From the NCBI GenBank assembly GCA_942486035.1, contig CALNXK010000022.1:23501-87500 (forward strand): a DNA stretch of 64,000 bases, read 5' to 3'. Under the pieces are notes generated by a model that saw only the letters and a list, made by a program, of their open reading frames with translations, made no database searches and was not told where the DNA came from. Of this stretch, positions 45,501-58,940 are shown one piece after another; position 1 is the first letter of the stretch, and each line of letters begins with the position of its first letter. The translations under genes were made by a program, and so were the position numbers. Source of the DNA: Porites lobata. Lineage: Eukaryota; Cnidaria; Anthozoa; Scleractinia; Poritidae.

Positions 45501-48500
45501 AGTCAATCTTTACTTTAAAAAAATTATATTACTAACACTTCATGTAACCATCTGATGCTGATCAGCAACATTTCTCCTGTTGTTGACAGTTAATTTATTG
45601 ATCTCTTGTACAATAAATTATTTCCCAGCACCTTACAGTTTCCTAAAATGAAGCTATCAATGAAACCAACGCTCTGTTTTGGGCTCTTTAAGTTATTTAT
45701 CTTTGGCTAATTATTTTTTTCAAAAGGAGTTGGTAACATATTGTGCTAAGGATACAGCTGCAACTCAGGAAGTATTTGCTGCCCTTTGGCCCAAGTTCCT
45801 GGATAGGTTTCCTCACCCTGTGTCTTTTGCTGGGATGTTAGAAATGGGATCAGCATATCTCCCCGTCAATCAATCTTGGGAAAATTACATCAGGGACGCT
45901 GACAATACCTATGATGACTTAGAAAATGAGATGAAGCGCTCACTGATGAAACTGGCAGATGATACTTGCAATTGTCTTCATGGAAAAAGGTTTGGAAAGA
46001 GTCGCCCCATGTTAGATAATCCAAGACAGTCTTGGATTCTGAATTCCACACTATGGATTCCAGATAACAACTACTGGATTCTGGATTCCTTGTCGGTGGA
46101 ATTTAGATTCTGGATTCGAATTGTTAGCAGGTTTCTGAACTCCTAGAGCTGAATTCCAGATTCCAAAGCCCATGACTCCGGATTCTAGGAGCAAAAATTT
46201 CCTGTATTGCAGAATCTGAATTACCTTACATGGAGTGAAAAGAGTTATAATCATTTTTTTTGACCCTGCATTTATTTGTATTGTCTTCATAATACTTCCA
46301 CATTAGATGCCTGCCCCTGTTGGGGATTACAATGTATGCATTATTGAGCAAGTGTTTAGTCTGGATACAAATATTTATGGACTGAGAAGAAGTCAAAGGC
46401 ACAAGCTTGGTCAATAAAGGATTTATTATGTGGGCAGAAAGAAATCTTTTTTAGTGGGACCATTGGGAAAATCCTGAGGGCCAAGATGAGCCCATTTTGC
46501 CAGCTTGTGTAGCCAATCAGAACACAAGATTTGCTTGATCTTGCCCACAAATAATATTATATGCTGAGAGCATAAAGTGCCCCTTATAATCCCTGGGCTT
46601 ATACATCTACATAAGGGTTTTCGGAGGGCTTATACATGGAGGGGCTTATATGTCAAGCGGCTCATAACCAAAGTCGAAAAATTGCTTCTAAACAAGTTAT
46701 AGCATGCTGATCAAAATACCTTTTGCATTGACTGGTTTTTAATAAATCTTCAAAACGTCCTTATAAATCTAATTCATTTTAATATAATTTTAGGAAGGCT
46801 TATACCCAGGGGGCCTATAATCAGATTAGTAAAATCCAACTAGTGGTCTATTATCAATGCTGCATTCTGATTGGTTGAGCTACTACTAGGCTATATGTTA
46901 TAGCCCCCTAGTAGGGAAAAGCACAGGCTTTTTGGCGGCAAAAAAGGATTAAAGTAAAAGGATTAAAGTCTAGCTTTAACTAGCTAAATTTTTTTTTCTC
47001 GATATTTTTGACCAACTAGTTGTATTTTACTAAAAAAAGTTATTCCCCTCTCCCTCATGGCCTCTGAGGTAATAGCCCATTCGGCCTTCAGCCTCATGGG
47101 CTATTGACTCAGAGCCCATTCAGGCTCGAGGAATAATTGTGAAATATTTTTTGTTTACAGTTAGGTAAGCCTACAACAGGGTATGTGTGTGTGGGTGTAG
47201 GGTGGGAGGGGGGTGGGGGTTATAGGCGGTGGAGCTTATAAGCAGCAATTTAGGGTATTTATGCAGCACATTCCTGTTCTTTAAATTTGGTCAGGTATGC
47301 AGAGGATGCATGGCTCTGGGAATTAGACTGGTCAGTACAAGAAATAAGAACCAAAAAACTGAAACAGCCAAAGAAGAAAAGGCAATCCAAGGTGGAAAAA
47401 AACACTACTAATGTCATCAGAACTGTAGAAGAAACGTCTGGCTTGTTTTCTGAAGATGAATTGATCGATGATAACAATGTGGAGGTAATTGAAGGATTAA
47501 AGAGCTCCACTGATATGATAGCTACCGTTCCTCCAGCTGTGGATGTGATGTACAAGAGACGACAGAACTTGCCAGGTTATCCTAAGTAAGTGAATTATTG
47601 TTGTTGTTGCTGTTTTTTATTTCTTTCAACCCTTAATACTCCATTTTACAATCCCAACAATGCAAAGTTTGAAAGGGTTGGCTTTTTGGGATAGGGAAAT
47701 CCGGAGAACACGAAGAAAATCCTCTCGGGGTAAGGGAGAGAACTAACAATAAACACAACCCACATTAGGGAACTTATTAAAGGCACCCAAGAAGGCGACG
47801 ATAACGAAGACGTTTTTGTATTCTTAAGGTCGACTGTAAATAAGTTCGAAAAAGAAACAGAGAAATCGTCTTCTTGTTGTTTAAAACGTGAATTGTGGAA
47901 GTTTCACGTCGTAGTCATGCAGTTACTGCTGAGAAAAAGTAGGATGCACGCGTAGAGTTGTCGGTTCACAACAACGGGACGATTGGCAACAACTGTTTTC
48001 AGTGCAACCGAGCGTTGCAAATATTGTTGCGACCTTGTTTTTTGCGAATCGTCTTGTGTAACCGACATCGGCGTCCAACCCTTTTGCTTTAATGACGTTC
48101 TCGTAGCTTTCGCCGCCCTTGGATCTTAATTGGCAGCTGAAGCAACTCCGACGACGTCGACGACAACAACTTCAAAAAACAATAGGTTTAATGATCAAAA
48201 CAACAGCTCTGCACGTGTATCACGCTTTTTAGTACATTATTTTCTTTGAAGTCCACTGCACGACTACGACGTAAAACCTCCTAATTTGACGTTTTTTGGA
48301 GGACGTGGACATAAATCGAGGAATTTTCCTTCCTCTTTTTGAACTTGAATAAAATGCTTAAGAATTCAACTCCGAGAAAAGTCGCCTGCATTTGACATAT
48401 TTAGCGGGTCCAAATAGACGCGATTAACTTTGAAAGAACGCAAATTCATTTGTTTTACCGACGTTTTCACTGCTGTCGTCGTCGTCCTTGCTTAAGTTCC

Positions 48501-51500
48501 GTACTGTCTCCAAAGGTTTTACATTTTTCCCAAAGCTTTCAAAATGTTTGAGGTTATTTCGCAATGAAAAAACTTTCAACCTGGTTTAACGGAAAAAAAT
48601 TGAACCCGATTTCACGGGAACGGTCGTAAACATATATCGTAAACGGTTTCGACCATTAATTTTAATTTTACTCTTGTAATAAAATCTCCACGTAGATTAA
48701 GCGTAGCAAGAGCGTTTCAGCCCTTAATTTTGAGACTACTGAGAAAGGAAGACGTCGACTTCATTCTCGCTTAAAAGAAAGGCAAATTCTTGCTCAAAAG
48801 TCAAAAGGACGGCTTAAAAAAATGGTTGCAACGACTTTGTAAGGAAAGAATTCTTGAACACTTGCGAATGTTCAAGGTGCTTTTATCAAAAGTTAATTAA
48901 TTAAAATCCTGTTAATTTCCATTTTGACAGCTGTTTGCTCAAAAACTCCTGTTCACGTAAACAAGACGTAATTTTCCAAACTTTGGCGCGCAAAGCTCCC
49001 AGTTTCACCATGGGTAAGAAAATAAAGTAACCTACCCATCCGAGAAAATTTGGCGCCAAGACGAACTCCGCCCGCCCGCGTTCACCGTCCGTCCGCAACA
49101 ACACGTGATTTTTACTGTTTGGCACATTTCACTTTCTCGTGATCGGTTGAGCGGCTTTGGGTTCTTATTAACCCATATAACTTACCTCAGAAACTGTCGT
49201 AAGTAATTCTTTTGTTCTTTTTGACGTATCCATGGAAATTTCCCCGAAGTAATTTCATCTTGGTGAAATCAGTCACACTCAAAAAGTTGCTTTCCCATGG
49301 GCAACAGCCATTAGTCCATGGATAAAATGGCTAGTGTAACCGCACCTATTATGGCGTCGACGTTGAGACCTTCCACAATGGAGGCAAGCAAGTGCTATCA
49401 TCACGGGGCCGACCTTGATCCAACAGAAACCATGAAACAAACACATCTCGTACATGCGCAATTCAAGACGTAGCTCCTTTATTACTTTAACTTGATTTTC
49501 TGCGAAGGTGTTTTCCACAAACAATGCAAACAAAACACATTTTTCGACCGTATTTTTAGGTGGTACCGATCTCTATGTATTGGACCATCGGACAAAGAAG
49601 AGTGGAAGGAAGGGCCTGTAAACATCAGCCCTCAGTGTCAAATTGCGCCCATGCTACTGCGCATGACTTGGGATGGATTTCCACTGTACCACACTCGTAA
49701 GCATGGCTGGGGATACCTGGTCCCTGGAAGAACAGATAATCTCACTAGCAACCTGGTCACCTTGCCTAGTAACGAAGACGAACATGTGGAAACAGAGAAA
49801 CCAGAGTTAACATTTCCAACTAGGTAGGTAGACACGTAAGTTTTGAAAGGGAAATGGTTGGCATTTAAACCAAGCAAAATAGGTAGATTTGACTAGGGCT
49901 AGATTTTGCACTTACACGCCTCTGCGATCTTATGGCTTTGGATCGTTAAGTTTAAGCAAATGAACGCAGATTTTATTTGAAGTGAAACTAAGTGCTGGAG
50001 CTAAGCCGGAATCTCGACGGCATTTCTCTAAAGTATAATCCATAAAACTCTTGTATCAACATTGCCATTTTCTGCTTATAAGCTATTTTGGTCTTCGTAG
50101 GCTTCCTGCCTACATTTGCCGATAGATTTCTTATGTGATTCCTTAAATGTCTAAGAGAATGGCAGAACAAGTCTTTTCTGTTCCAAAGTCAAAGCTTTTT
50201 CGTTTACAATTCCACTGCGTGGGTAGCATCTTAAGCGGGTGGGTTTAGGAGAAGTTACTTCAATGAATATCTGACGGCGTTCTTTCAAATTTCAGAGCGT
50301 TTAATGATCTCTGGAGAAAGCACAGCATGAACAAAAATCAGGAAAAGGGTGATAGCAAGGACTCGACGTTTGATGACAACGAATTGGATGTTTACTCTCT
50401 GAGTGAAGATCAACTGTGGACAAAATCAGAGCTGGAAGAAATGAAGAAACCGAGACGCAGTGCCTCGCCAAAAACTGATACTGATACGACTCCGAGTAAG
50501 AAAGCATCAAAAGTTAAAAGCCAAGAAACAATCTCGGGTACAGAAAGCAAGCCTGATTTTTATCATGGAGTTGGGCCTTTTAATGATGTTGATCTTCCAG
50601 GAGTGTGGTTCTTCCGCATACCTCATAAGGTTTGAAACAAAAACAGAAGAAACTATAAGTTGAAAGACATAGAGAGCAATAAACCAATTGGAAAAATGGT
50701 GTTGGCTGTGTCACGTGGTATTTTAGAGGGGCAACCAGATCAATAAGCGGCTTTAGTTAGGAATCACGGACGTTTTGCTTATTCTAGACAACAAATGTTT
50801 AAAAACTTGTAATTCAATATGGGTTGAGTTGATCGTTGTGTGTCGGTTATTGATGCAATATCAACCGACGGTACCCTGAGAAGTGAGCGCGCGCAATTCT
50901 TGTGCGAAACTTGACGACATTTGATCTAGACATTTTAGACTTGTGGAAGGAAATTACAAACTCGATACGTAACTGCTTGTTTTGGCAAGTTTTTTCGTTG
51001 GTTGACCCCCTAAGAGAGCACATGATAGTGATCACTGACAAATCACGTTTCGTCGTGAAAGGAATTCAGTTTGCTGCCAAAGCCGCCAACACTAGGGTTG
51101 AACTGCGAATGAGCAGAGCATTTCGGCAAACGGCAAACCACTCTTTTCCCTACTGCGCATGAGCAGACTTGTTCGAAGCTTGTTATCAGCCGCTGATGTT
51201 CATTAATGGCTTTTGAGCAAGAAATAATCTATAATTGGATATTAAACCACCGAACTACGGGGGACTTGTGATAAGCAAGTTCCTACCTTTGGCTTTGCTG
51301 AGACTACTTCCATTTTAACTGGTTGATTAAAACGCTTAACTTTAATTTTAACTTTGTATATATTTAGCAATTATTGAATTTGGCTTTCGTAGGGGATAAA
51401 GAATTCTGCAGATCGGGGACCCTCCGAGATTGCTTTATTATTCATTCAAAATAATTCCAAGATTAAAAACAAGCTAAAACATTCTTACCTCGGTCGATGT

Positions 51501-54500
51501 TAAGTTCATATCGATAGTGCATCTTTATCGGGAAGTTTAGGAGATAAACGGCTGTTTGGGTCTGCAAATATTCTCCAAATGGCAGATGTCGTCCGTCGAG
51601 TTGTCTTCTTACTGTTCTTGCCATGTTTTTAGACAATAGTTCGCCGTGAAACGAGTAAAATGTTCGCACATTACTCACTTCGAAAACAACTAAAACTGGT
51701 CCCTAGGTTTTCTCGGTTAACGGTTCAATAATCTACAACTTTGCTGCACATTTGACGTCATCGGCTCAATATGGCAAATTGTTCCAAATTTGGTCAACAG
51801 TAGCTGGGCATGAGAATTATGCGTGTGATTTTAGCCGATCAGAAACGGAGAAATATTTTGAATAAATAGTGAAAAAAAATTGAAATTGTCCCAGTGATTG
51901 ATGACAAAACTCTTTTAGTTAAAATTTTTTGGATCTGCTATATCAAGTGACTACAGCCTGAGACAGTCGAAAATTCAGGTTATCATTTCTGACCTTTTCC
52001 TGTTTTAGAATGGTGAAAACTACCGTTGCGGGAATCCCTTGGCAAAAGACTACATCAGTAAGATTGAGGATGGAACGTTGGTGGCTTCTGGAGACCACAG
52101 CGCTCATAAAACTCTGATCATTAACAAGATGATTTCGTCGTGGAGAAATGCTCAGAAGAGAATAAGGTTCGGATTTTTAGAAAACAGAGTATAGAGGATA
52201 AAACAGTGACTATTTATTTACTTAGGTTCGCAAAATTCTTGGCAGGATCACTGCATCTTCGCGTGGTGCTAATTACTGTGGCTAGTAACAGTTGCTTTCC
52301 CCATGAAAGATTGACCACAACACCAGGGACTACGTCCCCTACTCGTTACGAACAGTGCGTGGGTTCTTTAACATCCCACAGAATTAATTTGTGCACGGGT
52401 TGTGAGATGGGGCCTACGGTTTATCGTCCCCAGTTATTTAAGACCCTCAGTGTTGATCTTGTCGAGGTTTAATTTGAACCATCGGCCTCCCGCTTAGCAG
52501 ACAAGCGCTTATCCATATTGTGGTTAGTGTTCCCTATGAATTTGTTTGATATCTTGTCCATAAATCTACGGGAGCATTTACTCTCATTTTAGTGTTTGAG
52601 AAAAGGTACTAAGTAAATATAATAACTTAAGCACAGAGTTGACCAAAACAGTAATATCCTGAGGACATAGCTCCTTTTAAGTCTTAAATCTTTTAAAAAT
52701 CCTAAATTTCATTTTGTTAAGTATTGCCGTAAGAAAACATAGAAAAAAAGGAGGAAGAAAATCGACAGGAAGTTGATATTGTAGTAAAATGACGCATTCC
52801 CTGTTCGTCTTCATTTCTCTCCAATCCTGTCCCTCCCCGTGTGAGCCTGACATCACAGTGGTGTTGTTTGTTTTTACCTCTCAGGTCTCAGTTGGCTGTT
52901 TGGTTTGACAAAGACGATCTGCCCGCAGAAATAACAGGGTATGAAAGAAATATCAGTCACTCGGACATGGGAGGCAGCGTGGCCTAGCGGTTAGAACGCT
53001 GGACTTGTTATTCGGAGGCCTCGAGTTCAAGTCACGCTCTGACCGGTAGCTTGATTTGTTCGCGATGGTCCCGAGTTCGGATCCTCGGCCACATTTTTAA
53101 ATAGCGAGCTGGTTTGCCTCCAGCCAGTTGGGTTTCTTAACCCGTTAAGTTTGATTTAGATTATTTGTTTCTGGCATTTGCTCTGCCCCTCCTTTGCTAT
53201 AAATACTGCCGAGGGTAAATAACGGAATTATTGTTATTACTATTGTTATTATTATTATTACAAATCTTTCTAGTCTTCAATTTTCTCTTGTTAGCAACCT
53301 CGTTCCCAGGGCCCGCCTCTCCCATTTTTTAAGGAGAGGCCTGGGGACGGGATTGTCTTGTTAGGTACATTTTGGACATACTCGAGAAAGACTCTGCATG
53401 AATCGAGTCAGATCTTTGTTGAGCGTGCGCTGCATGTTGCTAGGATATAGTTTGGAACCCAGGCCTAACAGCCGCACGCTTGCTACAGGGGGCTCGTTTG
53501 TGACCATCGGTTTATCAATAAAGGGATGCTTGTACTCGAAAAAAAAAAAAACAATTTGACGAGAGAAAACAAGATTGACCAGTCCAGACGTTCGGGCTGC
53601 GGCGACCTCAGAGGTTTGACGTGACTCAGACACTGAGCCTCCTTTTTTCCTTATTTCTCAAGTAGACAAAAGCTAGGAAGCTCTGCTCGCAGGGTGCATT
53701 CTGGGTGACATAGCTAAAAAAGCTCCTCCTTTCTGATTGCAGATCCGATAAATATAGTGCTGATAACATGCTAGGCACCATCTTGCCGCGAGTTATCACT
53801 GCTGGAACGGTAACAAGAAGGGCAGTGGAACCGACATGGCTGACTGCTAGTAACCCCAGGGTAAGTGGCTAAGAATTTTATTAAACAAGAATTTAGGAGT
53901 AAGGATATGCTTACACTACACTGGTTAGCTTTTTGAGTGGAAAGAAAATGCTAAAGCGATTTTCGTATGATCTTGAAAACTGGTTTCGGTAAGTGTTCGT
54001 TATTTGTTTTATCAGCCAATGAATGAAAAGATCAAAACATGGACTCTTTGTTTTCCCACCAAAGAAAACCCTAATATGGAGAAGGCATTGTTCGATTGGC
54101 CAGTCGTGTTGCAGTATGACGTCAAAGCGAAGTATCGATTGATTTCTAGAAAGTTCTTCGGGCATGAAGTTTTTGCACCCGAGCGTTCGCTTAACCAATC
54201 AAAAGCCACGGACGTTTGTATCCGTTCGACAAACCGATCAAATCGCTCTATTTCCGTTCGTTTGTTGTTTCTGTTTTGTTCGCGCGTTTTCATTTCAAGG
54301 TTATACGAAAATCGCTCTATCTGGTGTAGTTTGACCAGCAACCGCACGGGACTGAAGCAAGTCGTTCACGCTCATCGAACATCGTGCCGGAGCAATTAGC
54401 CGAGAGTGCTTAGTGCTCTAAATCTCAGTCCTCACTACTGAATAATTACTTCCGTCTCGGTGGGTTCCAGTCCTCGCTCCTACTTATTCACTTCCTCTGC

Positions 54501-56628
54501 GTTCCGAATAACTGTTCACTCGCCGCTTAAGTGTGGCACAGAGCCTGTCCGATATAGGACACTCCACTTTAGAGATCGGTGCGTTGCAGCTTCGCTCCGC
54601 CTCAGAAAGTAGAACAGTAGTGTAAGTTATTTTACGTCCCTCTTCTTCTCAGTCTTAAATGATAGACTAACACTGGCCAGGCGCTGTGACAGTAGTCGTT
54701 GCATAGGTTCATGTGAAATATACATACGGTTACTGTTTTGATTGTACCTAGAATGGATACGCCAAAATCAGATTGTCATCTGTACTCAAACTACATGATA
54801 GGAGTCTTATAACTTAAAACTGAACCCGCATCATATGATGTGTAATCCATATCCGCATCCACCACACCATCAAGGGCTAACCGCCGACACCGGTTAATTT
54901 TAACGTACTTAACATGAGGTTGATCACCACTTTATTAAGAGCTAACCGTTTTTAAAAGAGTGCTTAACCCTCAACTCTTTCCTTGCACAGCTGTCTCTTA
55001 CTCTGATTTCCCCACTTTTTTAAAAAATCTGCCCAGGCAATTAACTCGCATAAATGGTTCTCTACGAGGAGTATAGCGTTATGTAATAAACAAAAGGTGT
55101 CCAACCTGCTTTTAAGATATCCATTCTAGTCATAACCTTACTCTTTCATCGGTTTTCGCCTTCAGGAGGATCGTGTGGGGTCTGAGTTAAAGGCTATGGT
55201 GCGGGCTCCTCCTGGGTACTGTTTAGTAGGGGCTGATGTAGACAGTCAAGAACTGTGGATTGCTGCCATATTAGGAGATGCGCATTTCGCTGGGATTCAT
55301 GGTAAGAGGGTTATAAAAAATGTATGTCAAACGTTGAAGAGAAGAGTGGTTTTAACAGAACGAATTAACCCTTAAGCCCCAATGGTGACCAACACCAACT
55401 TTCTCCTAAAGATATCCATACCTTGTCAAGAGATAAGGTTATGACAATTAATGAAGTGATCACTAAAGGGAAGATGCTTTGATCTTTTATCAAATTCTCT
55501 CAACTTATTCTTTAAAGAAATGTATAGAGATCAGTTTGGAGAATTTGCTTGTGGATATTGGGGCTTAAAGGGTTAAAAGGCTGGGTTTTACCAGCCGTCA
55601 CATTGGTAAAAGGAAGGACGTTTTTAAGAGATCAACCGGAAGTGGACGTTTTGTGTTTTTGGACAGCGATTTTGCCCAAATTTACGGGCAAATTGTGTCT
55701 AGACGAGCAAAGACACTTAGCCGCAATACAAATTTGGTAGCACTAAGGCATATTAAAATAATACAGGGCCCACCCCGGTTGACGTGCGCCGTCCACAGGC
55801 GTTTACTCGCGAAGCAAGAGGAAGAGAGTTTTCGTTTCTACTTCCCTCGTAGCTCGTACTTCCTTGCGTGAAACCAGCATAAAACGTGGGCTGAACAGCA
55901 TTCGAACTCGCTATCCGGTAGTAATAACTGACTTCGTAAACTTGGCATGTTTGATTTAGGTTGTGATTCATTATTTTAGTGGAAGGCCTGTAAACTAGCT
56001 GAATCGGTTACAAATTTTATAAGCAAAGTTTTTACATTGTAACTAAGGTGAATTAGATACCCTGTTTTGGCGGATTTTCGCAGGTAGCACAGCGTTCGGT
56101 TGGATGACGCTACAAGGTAAGAAGTCAGAAGGAACAGATCTGCACAGCAAAACTGCCGAAACTATTGGAATAAGTCGAGATCATGCTAAGGTGAGATGTT
56201 AGTCGAGGTGAGATGGAAGCCTCAGGCGTCTCCTCCCACCCCCAAATCACCGTCAGGAGAGAAAGCGGACCACAGTTAAAAGTAGTCTCTCTCTCTTCCC
56301 TCGTCCCACTCCCCCCCCACTCACCCACCCGTGGGTTAAGGAATGACACGGCTGACATTTTACATTAGTTCCTTTGCAAACGGCTTCCCTCTGTGCAGGC
56401 TTCCCAAGGCTGAGCGATTGCGAGCGACTGGGAATGACACAGAACAACCAGCAAACATAACAATCGTTCCTTTTATTTTTTTTTTTAGATTTTCAACTAT
56501 GGTCGTATTTATGGCGCGGGGCAAAAATATGCTGAGAAGTTGCTTCTTCAGTTCAACCATCGTCTGACAGAAAGCGAAGCAAAGCAGAAGGCGGAAACTC
56601 TGTACGCAAACACCAAAGGAGTTGCCAA
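42599..56628 (+). CDS. POLG: DNA polymerase gamma catalytic subunit (mitochondrial), incomplete at 3' end
   Basis: Family A polymerase with proofreading that replicates mitochondrial DNA. Thirteen exons join in phase: 42599-43197, 44293-44488, 45108-45356, 45727-45989, 47295-47585, 49560-49823, 50296-50629, 52009-52166, 52885-52938, 53743-53860, 55166-55301, 56084-56190, 56489-56628, giving 969 codons plus two bases. The start MYRAIKTSWNRW opens an arginine-rich mitochondrial-targeting-like leader; the frame is open upstream to ATG 42386. Exo I is FDVEV, exo II VGHSIGYDRSF, exo III YCAKDTAATQEVF, polymerase motif A GADVDSQELW and motif B KIFNYGRIYGAG. The human protein is 1239 residues. The last ~250, with motif C (His-Asp-Glu), are absent between 56629 and 64000. 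Exon 13 ends at a good donor (GCCAA|GTATGT), so further exons are expected beyond the window or have been lost. Divergent from NARS. Confidence 0.93.
43289..43385. repeat. Dispersed GC-rich repeat in POLG intron 1, copy 2
   Basis: TGCGTCAGTCAATTCCAGCTG-like start, CCCCCGGGCA and GGGGGTGGGG occur in the same order as at 18630-18745. Confidence 0.6.
46015..46210. repeat. Degenerate GGATTC repeat in POLG intron 4
   Basis: Phrases such as 'ttggattctgaattcc', 'ctggattctggattcc' and 'ctccggattctagg' recur for about 190 bp. Same type as at 13585-14650. Confidence 0.6.
46560..47240. repeat. Foldback-like 'gcttata' repeat in POLG intron 4
   Basis: Runs of GGGCTTATA and GGGGCTTATA recur at 46597, 46629 and 46651, with related phrases at 46797 and 47233. 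The type matches the 'ataagcccccc' repeat around 38360-39400. The interior (46830-47160) is not recognised. Confidence 0.5.
47780..48510. repeat. Possible inverted-repeat element in POLG intron 5
   Basis: CG-rich trinucleotide-like ends (GGCGACGATAACGAAGACG at the left and GTCGTCGTCGTCCTTGC at the right) and an inner GACGACGTCGACGAC patch suggest a diverged foldback. No coding seen. The borders are uncertain. Confidence 0.35.
52968..53262 (+). mobile_element. tRNA-derived SINE with ATT-rich tail, POLG intron 9
   Basis: A-box-like GTGGCCTAGCGGTTAGAACG and B-box-like CGAGTTCAAGTC (53022-53033) lie at tRNA spacing. A ~190-bp body follows and the end is a run of ATT units. The head resembles that of the SINE at 57400-57530 (same AGCGGTTAGA and GCTGGACTTGT). 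Confidence 0.75.
53283..53352. repeat. Short foldback in POLG intron 9
   Basis: CTCGTTCCCAGGGCC with CCTCTCC is answered by GGAGAGGCCTGGGGACGGG. The hairpin is about 70 bp. Confidence 0.6.
53915..54330. mobile_element. Inverted-repeat element in POLG intron 10
   Basis: ACTACACTGGTTAGC and the inner AAAGCGATTTTCGTAT at the left are mirrored by ATACGAAAATCGCTCT and CTATCTGGTGTAGT at the right. The interior has no conserved coding. Confidence 0.75.
55369..55572. mobile_element. piggyBac-like non-autonomous element in POLG intron 11
   Basis: Ends CCCTTAAGCCCC and GGGGCTTAAAGGG, each flanked by TTAA (55365-55368 and 55573-55576). Same family and size as 14191-14393. Confidence 0.8.
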
Positions 56629-57399
56629 GTATGTTATTTCTTTTGTGTAAACTGGGGCTAATTTAGAGGCTATGACTGTTATTTTAGTCACGTTCACTTA
56701 TGTCCTAATCCGACGTTCGTTTCCCCTCCATCACAAAAAAATAAATTAAGTAATAAATAGTAATAATGATAATTCATGGAAACTTTATTTGTGTTTTTAA
56801 TGTACAATTGTAAATCTCGCTACGCATAGGCAATTTACTATTGGCTGCTTGAGATTGAATTGTTACAAAAAAAACCAAAACCAAAAAAATCAAAATTACA
56901 TTAAGTCTGGGCTACCCCAATTCCTATGTCTACAACAAGAGATGTAATATGATGTAATAATAATAACAATAATGATAAATAATTAATTCTTTAATTTACC
57001 CTCGGAAGTATTATAGCGCAAAGGCTTGTGGGGCCGAGCAAACAACGGAAACAAATAATTGTTTGATCATTCGATCACCGAGTTTGTTTTTTAATGATAT
57101 ATTTGGGAAGCCAAGCGATCTGCCATTTTTACGCAAGAGCGATCGCATGGAGGAGAAAAGCGTGGTTTCATTTACGCATGAGCAGTGTATTATTTGCAGC
57201 CAAACACAGTTGGATAACAGTGCGCATTGGCGACCGTTATTTGTAGGCAGTTATTTACAGGTCAAATGGTGGGCTGTCGGCCAATGAAAAGGAAGAAAAA
57301 TTTGCATCGAATGATAATTCAAATAAACATAACAAGGTTAATAATCAGTCCAACCGGTCCAATGTAAACCAGTTGACTATTTACATGCTTGATCGTGAA

Positions 57400-57530
57400 T
57401 TTGAACTTGGGCTCACTACCAAGAACAAATCCAGCTACCGCGGTCATGGGGGGTGGGGTGGGGGACTTGAACTCGGGGTCTCTGGAGTACAAGTCCAGCC
57501 ATCTAACCGCTCGGCCATGCCGGCTCCCGT
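57400..57530 (-). mobile_element. tRNA-derived SINE head (minus strand)
   Basis: On the minus strand TGGCCGAGCGGTTAGATGG (about 57519-57501) and CCGAGTTCAAGTCC (about 57475-57462) give A- and B-box-like runs. An anticodon-stem-like pair CTGGA/TCCAG lies between them. The 3' part is G/C-rich and then unrelated. Confidence 0.65.
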
Positions 57531-58799
57531 CACGTTCCATGCAAGTCAGAAATCCCTGCTTGTTACGCCCTTATGAGATTGTATCTGTACTTCGTCTTCC
57601 TTCAAACATTTTTCAAAATCACCCGACGTTTGTATACCATGCGCAACTGAGGTAAACTAGTTTATCGTTCAATTTGCACACTACATTTCGTGTCTAAGGA
57701 CAAACTGAGAAGATTTGTGAGCACAATGGTGTGAGATCTGCTTTTATCGCCTAAATCGGCCTCAGGTCTTCTTCAGTTCTTCTTTGCTTGTCGCGAAAGT
57801 GTTCATTAATTGTAGTTGGAAATGTTTCAGTTTGTTCGGTCGTCTAATATTCATCTACATCGCCATAATAAAATGAAAATTGAAGTCACTACAAAATAGA
57901 ACCACAAAAGTGATGAATGTTTATGTTAAAAAAAATTGGATAAATCATTTCTTGTTGATAGGCACTGTAAACAAATGCAAGCCAACCTGGTGCCTAAGGC
58001 ATTTTTTAATGGCGCCGCTGAAAGGAATTCCTCAGAAGAGGCCGCAGAGATAAGGAGGAATTTTGGCCGGTTAACTTACTGAGTTATTATCTCCCGCTCA
58101 GTCGACAAGGGTTTTAAAGAGCGGGAAAACTAACTACGTGAATTTCAATATGACTGCCAATATGGCAACCAGTGTGGCTGCCAATGTGGTTGCTAAGTGG
58201 CCTCCAGTGTTAGTGCTAACCACTTGGTCAGCGGCAACGTTTTCAGTAAGAAACACGACTTTTCTTTGTTAGAAAAATCAAATGATCCCAAACCGAAAAA
58301 AAAAACTGGAAGAAAACACGTTCTCTCTCAGAAAAATCGAACGACATAAAAAAAACAACAACAACAGCAGCAATCACTAAGGACTAAAACATAAAAACCG
58401 CAATTGTCAAGAGCAAAGTCGAAAAATTGATATCAAAAATGGTTGAATTCCCAGAAATGAAATCTTTAATGACACCCTTTTTTTATTACAGTGGAAATTC
58501 ACTTGATGTGTCTGAGCGACTTATATGGTCGAATTGACAGTGCACAATTCATGATGGCTACAAAGACTATACTATAGGCAGAATACCCTGTCCCTTCCCC
58601 GCCGTCATAGAAAAAGAGTGGTTTGGAAAATGAGCAGAATAAAAAATAAGTTTTTTCAAGGCGTTCAGTGGACTCAGTTCGCGTCTTATTAAAAAAAAAA
58701 TTGAAAGAAAGAAAGAAAAAGCAGACACGGCTATACGTAGCACTGCATTTTAACCTTTTCACTCCTAGAACAATTTATGAAAGACTTGAAGGTGGAAAT

Positions 58800-58940
58800 G
58801 ATCCTCGCAGTTGAATAAACGACCTAAGCGGTTGAAAAAATAAAAAACTGAAAAATTCAGGCTTGACCGGGAATCGAACGCTGACCTTTGCGATGACCGC
58901 ACGTAACGCTCTAGATCCATTAAGCTCATCAAGCCAACTG
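58800..58940 (-). mobile_element. tRNA-derived SINE or tRNA relic (minus strand)
   Basis: On the minus strand the ends GGCTTGA and TCAAGCC can pair as an acceptor stem. The D arm (GCTT/GAGC) is plausible and the B-box is GTTCGATTCCC (58879-58868). The anticodon and T stems do not pair well, so it is not called a functional tRNA gene. A T-rich tail follows. Confidence 0.5.

Noticed and set aside
54004..54399. 131-codon plus-strand frame
   Set aside because: It lies in a non-coding inverted-repeat element (53915-54330) in a POLG intron and has no conserved features.
57961..58080. Short open stretch considered as a missing POLG exon
   Set aside because: The translated residues (QMQANLVPKAFFNGAAERN) do not match the palm region and lack motif C. 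No consistent splice phase.
58862..58940. Possible functional tRNA gene
   Set aside because: Acceptor stem and B-box look right, but the anticodon and T stems do not pair. More likely a SINE head or relic.
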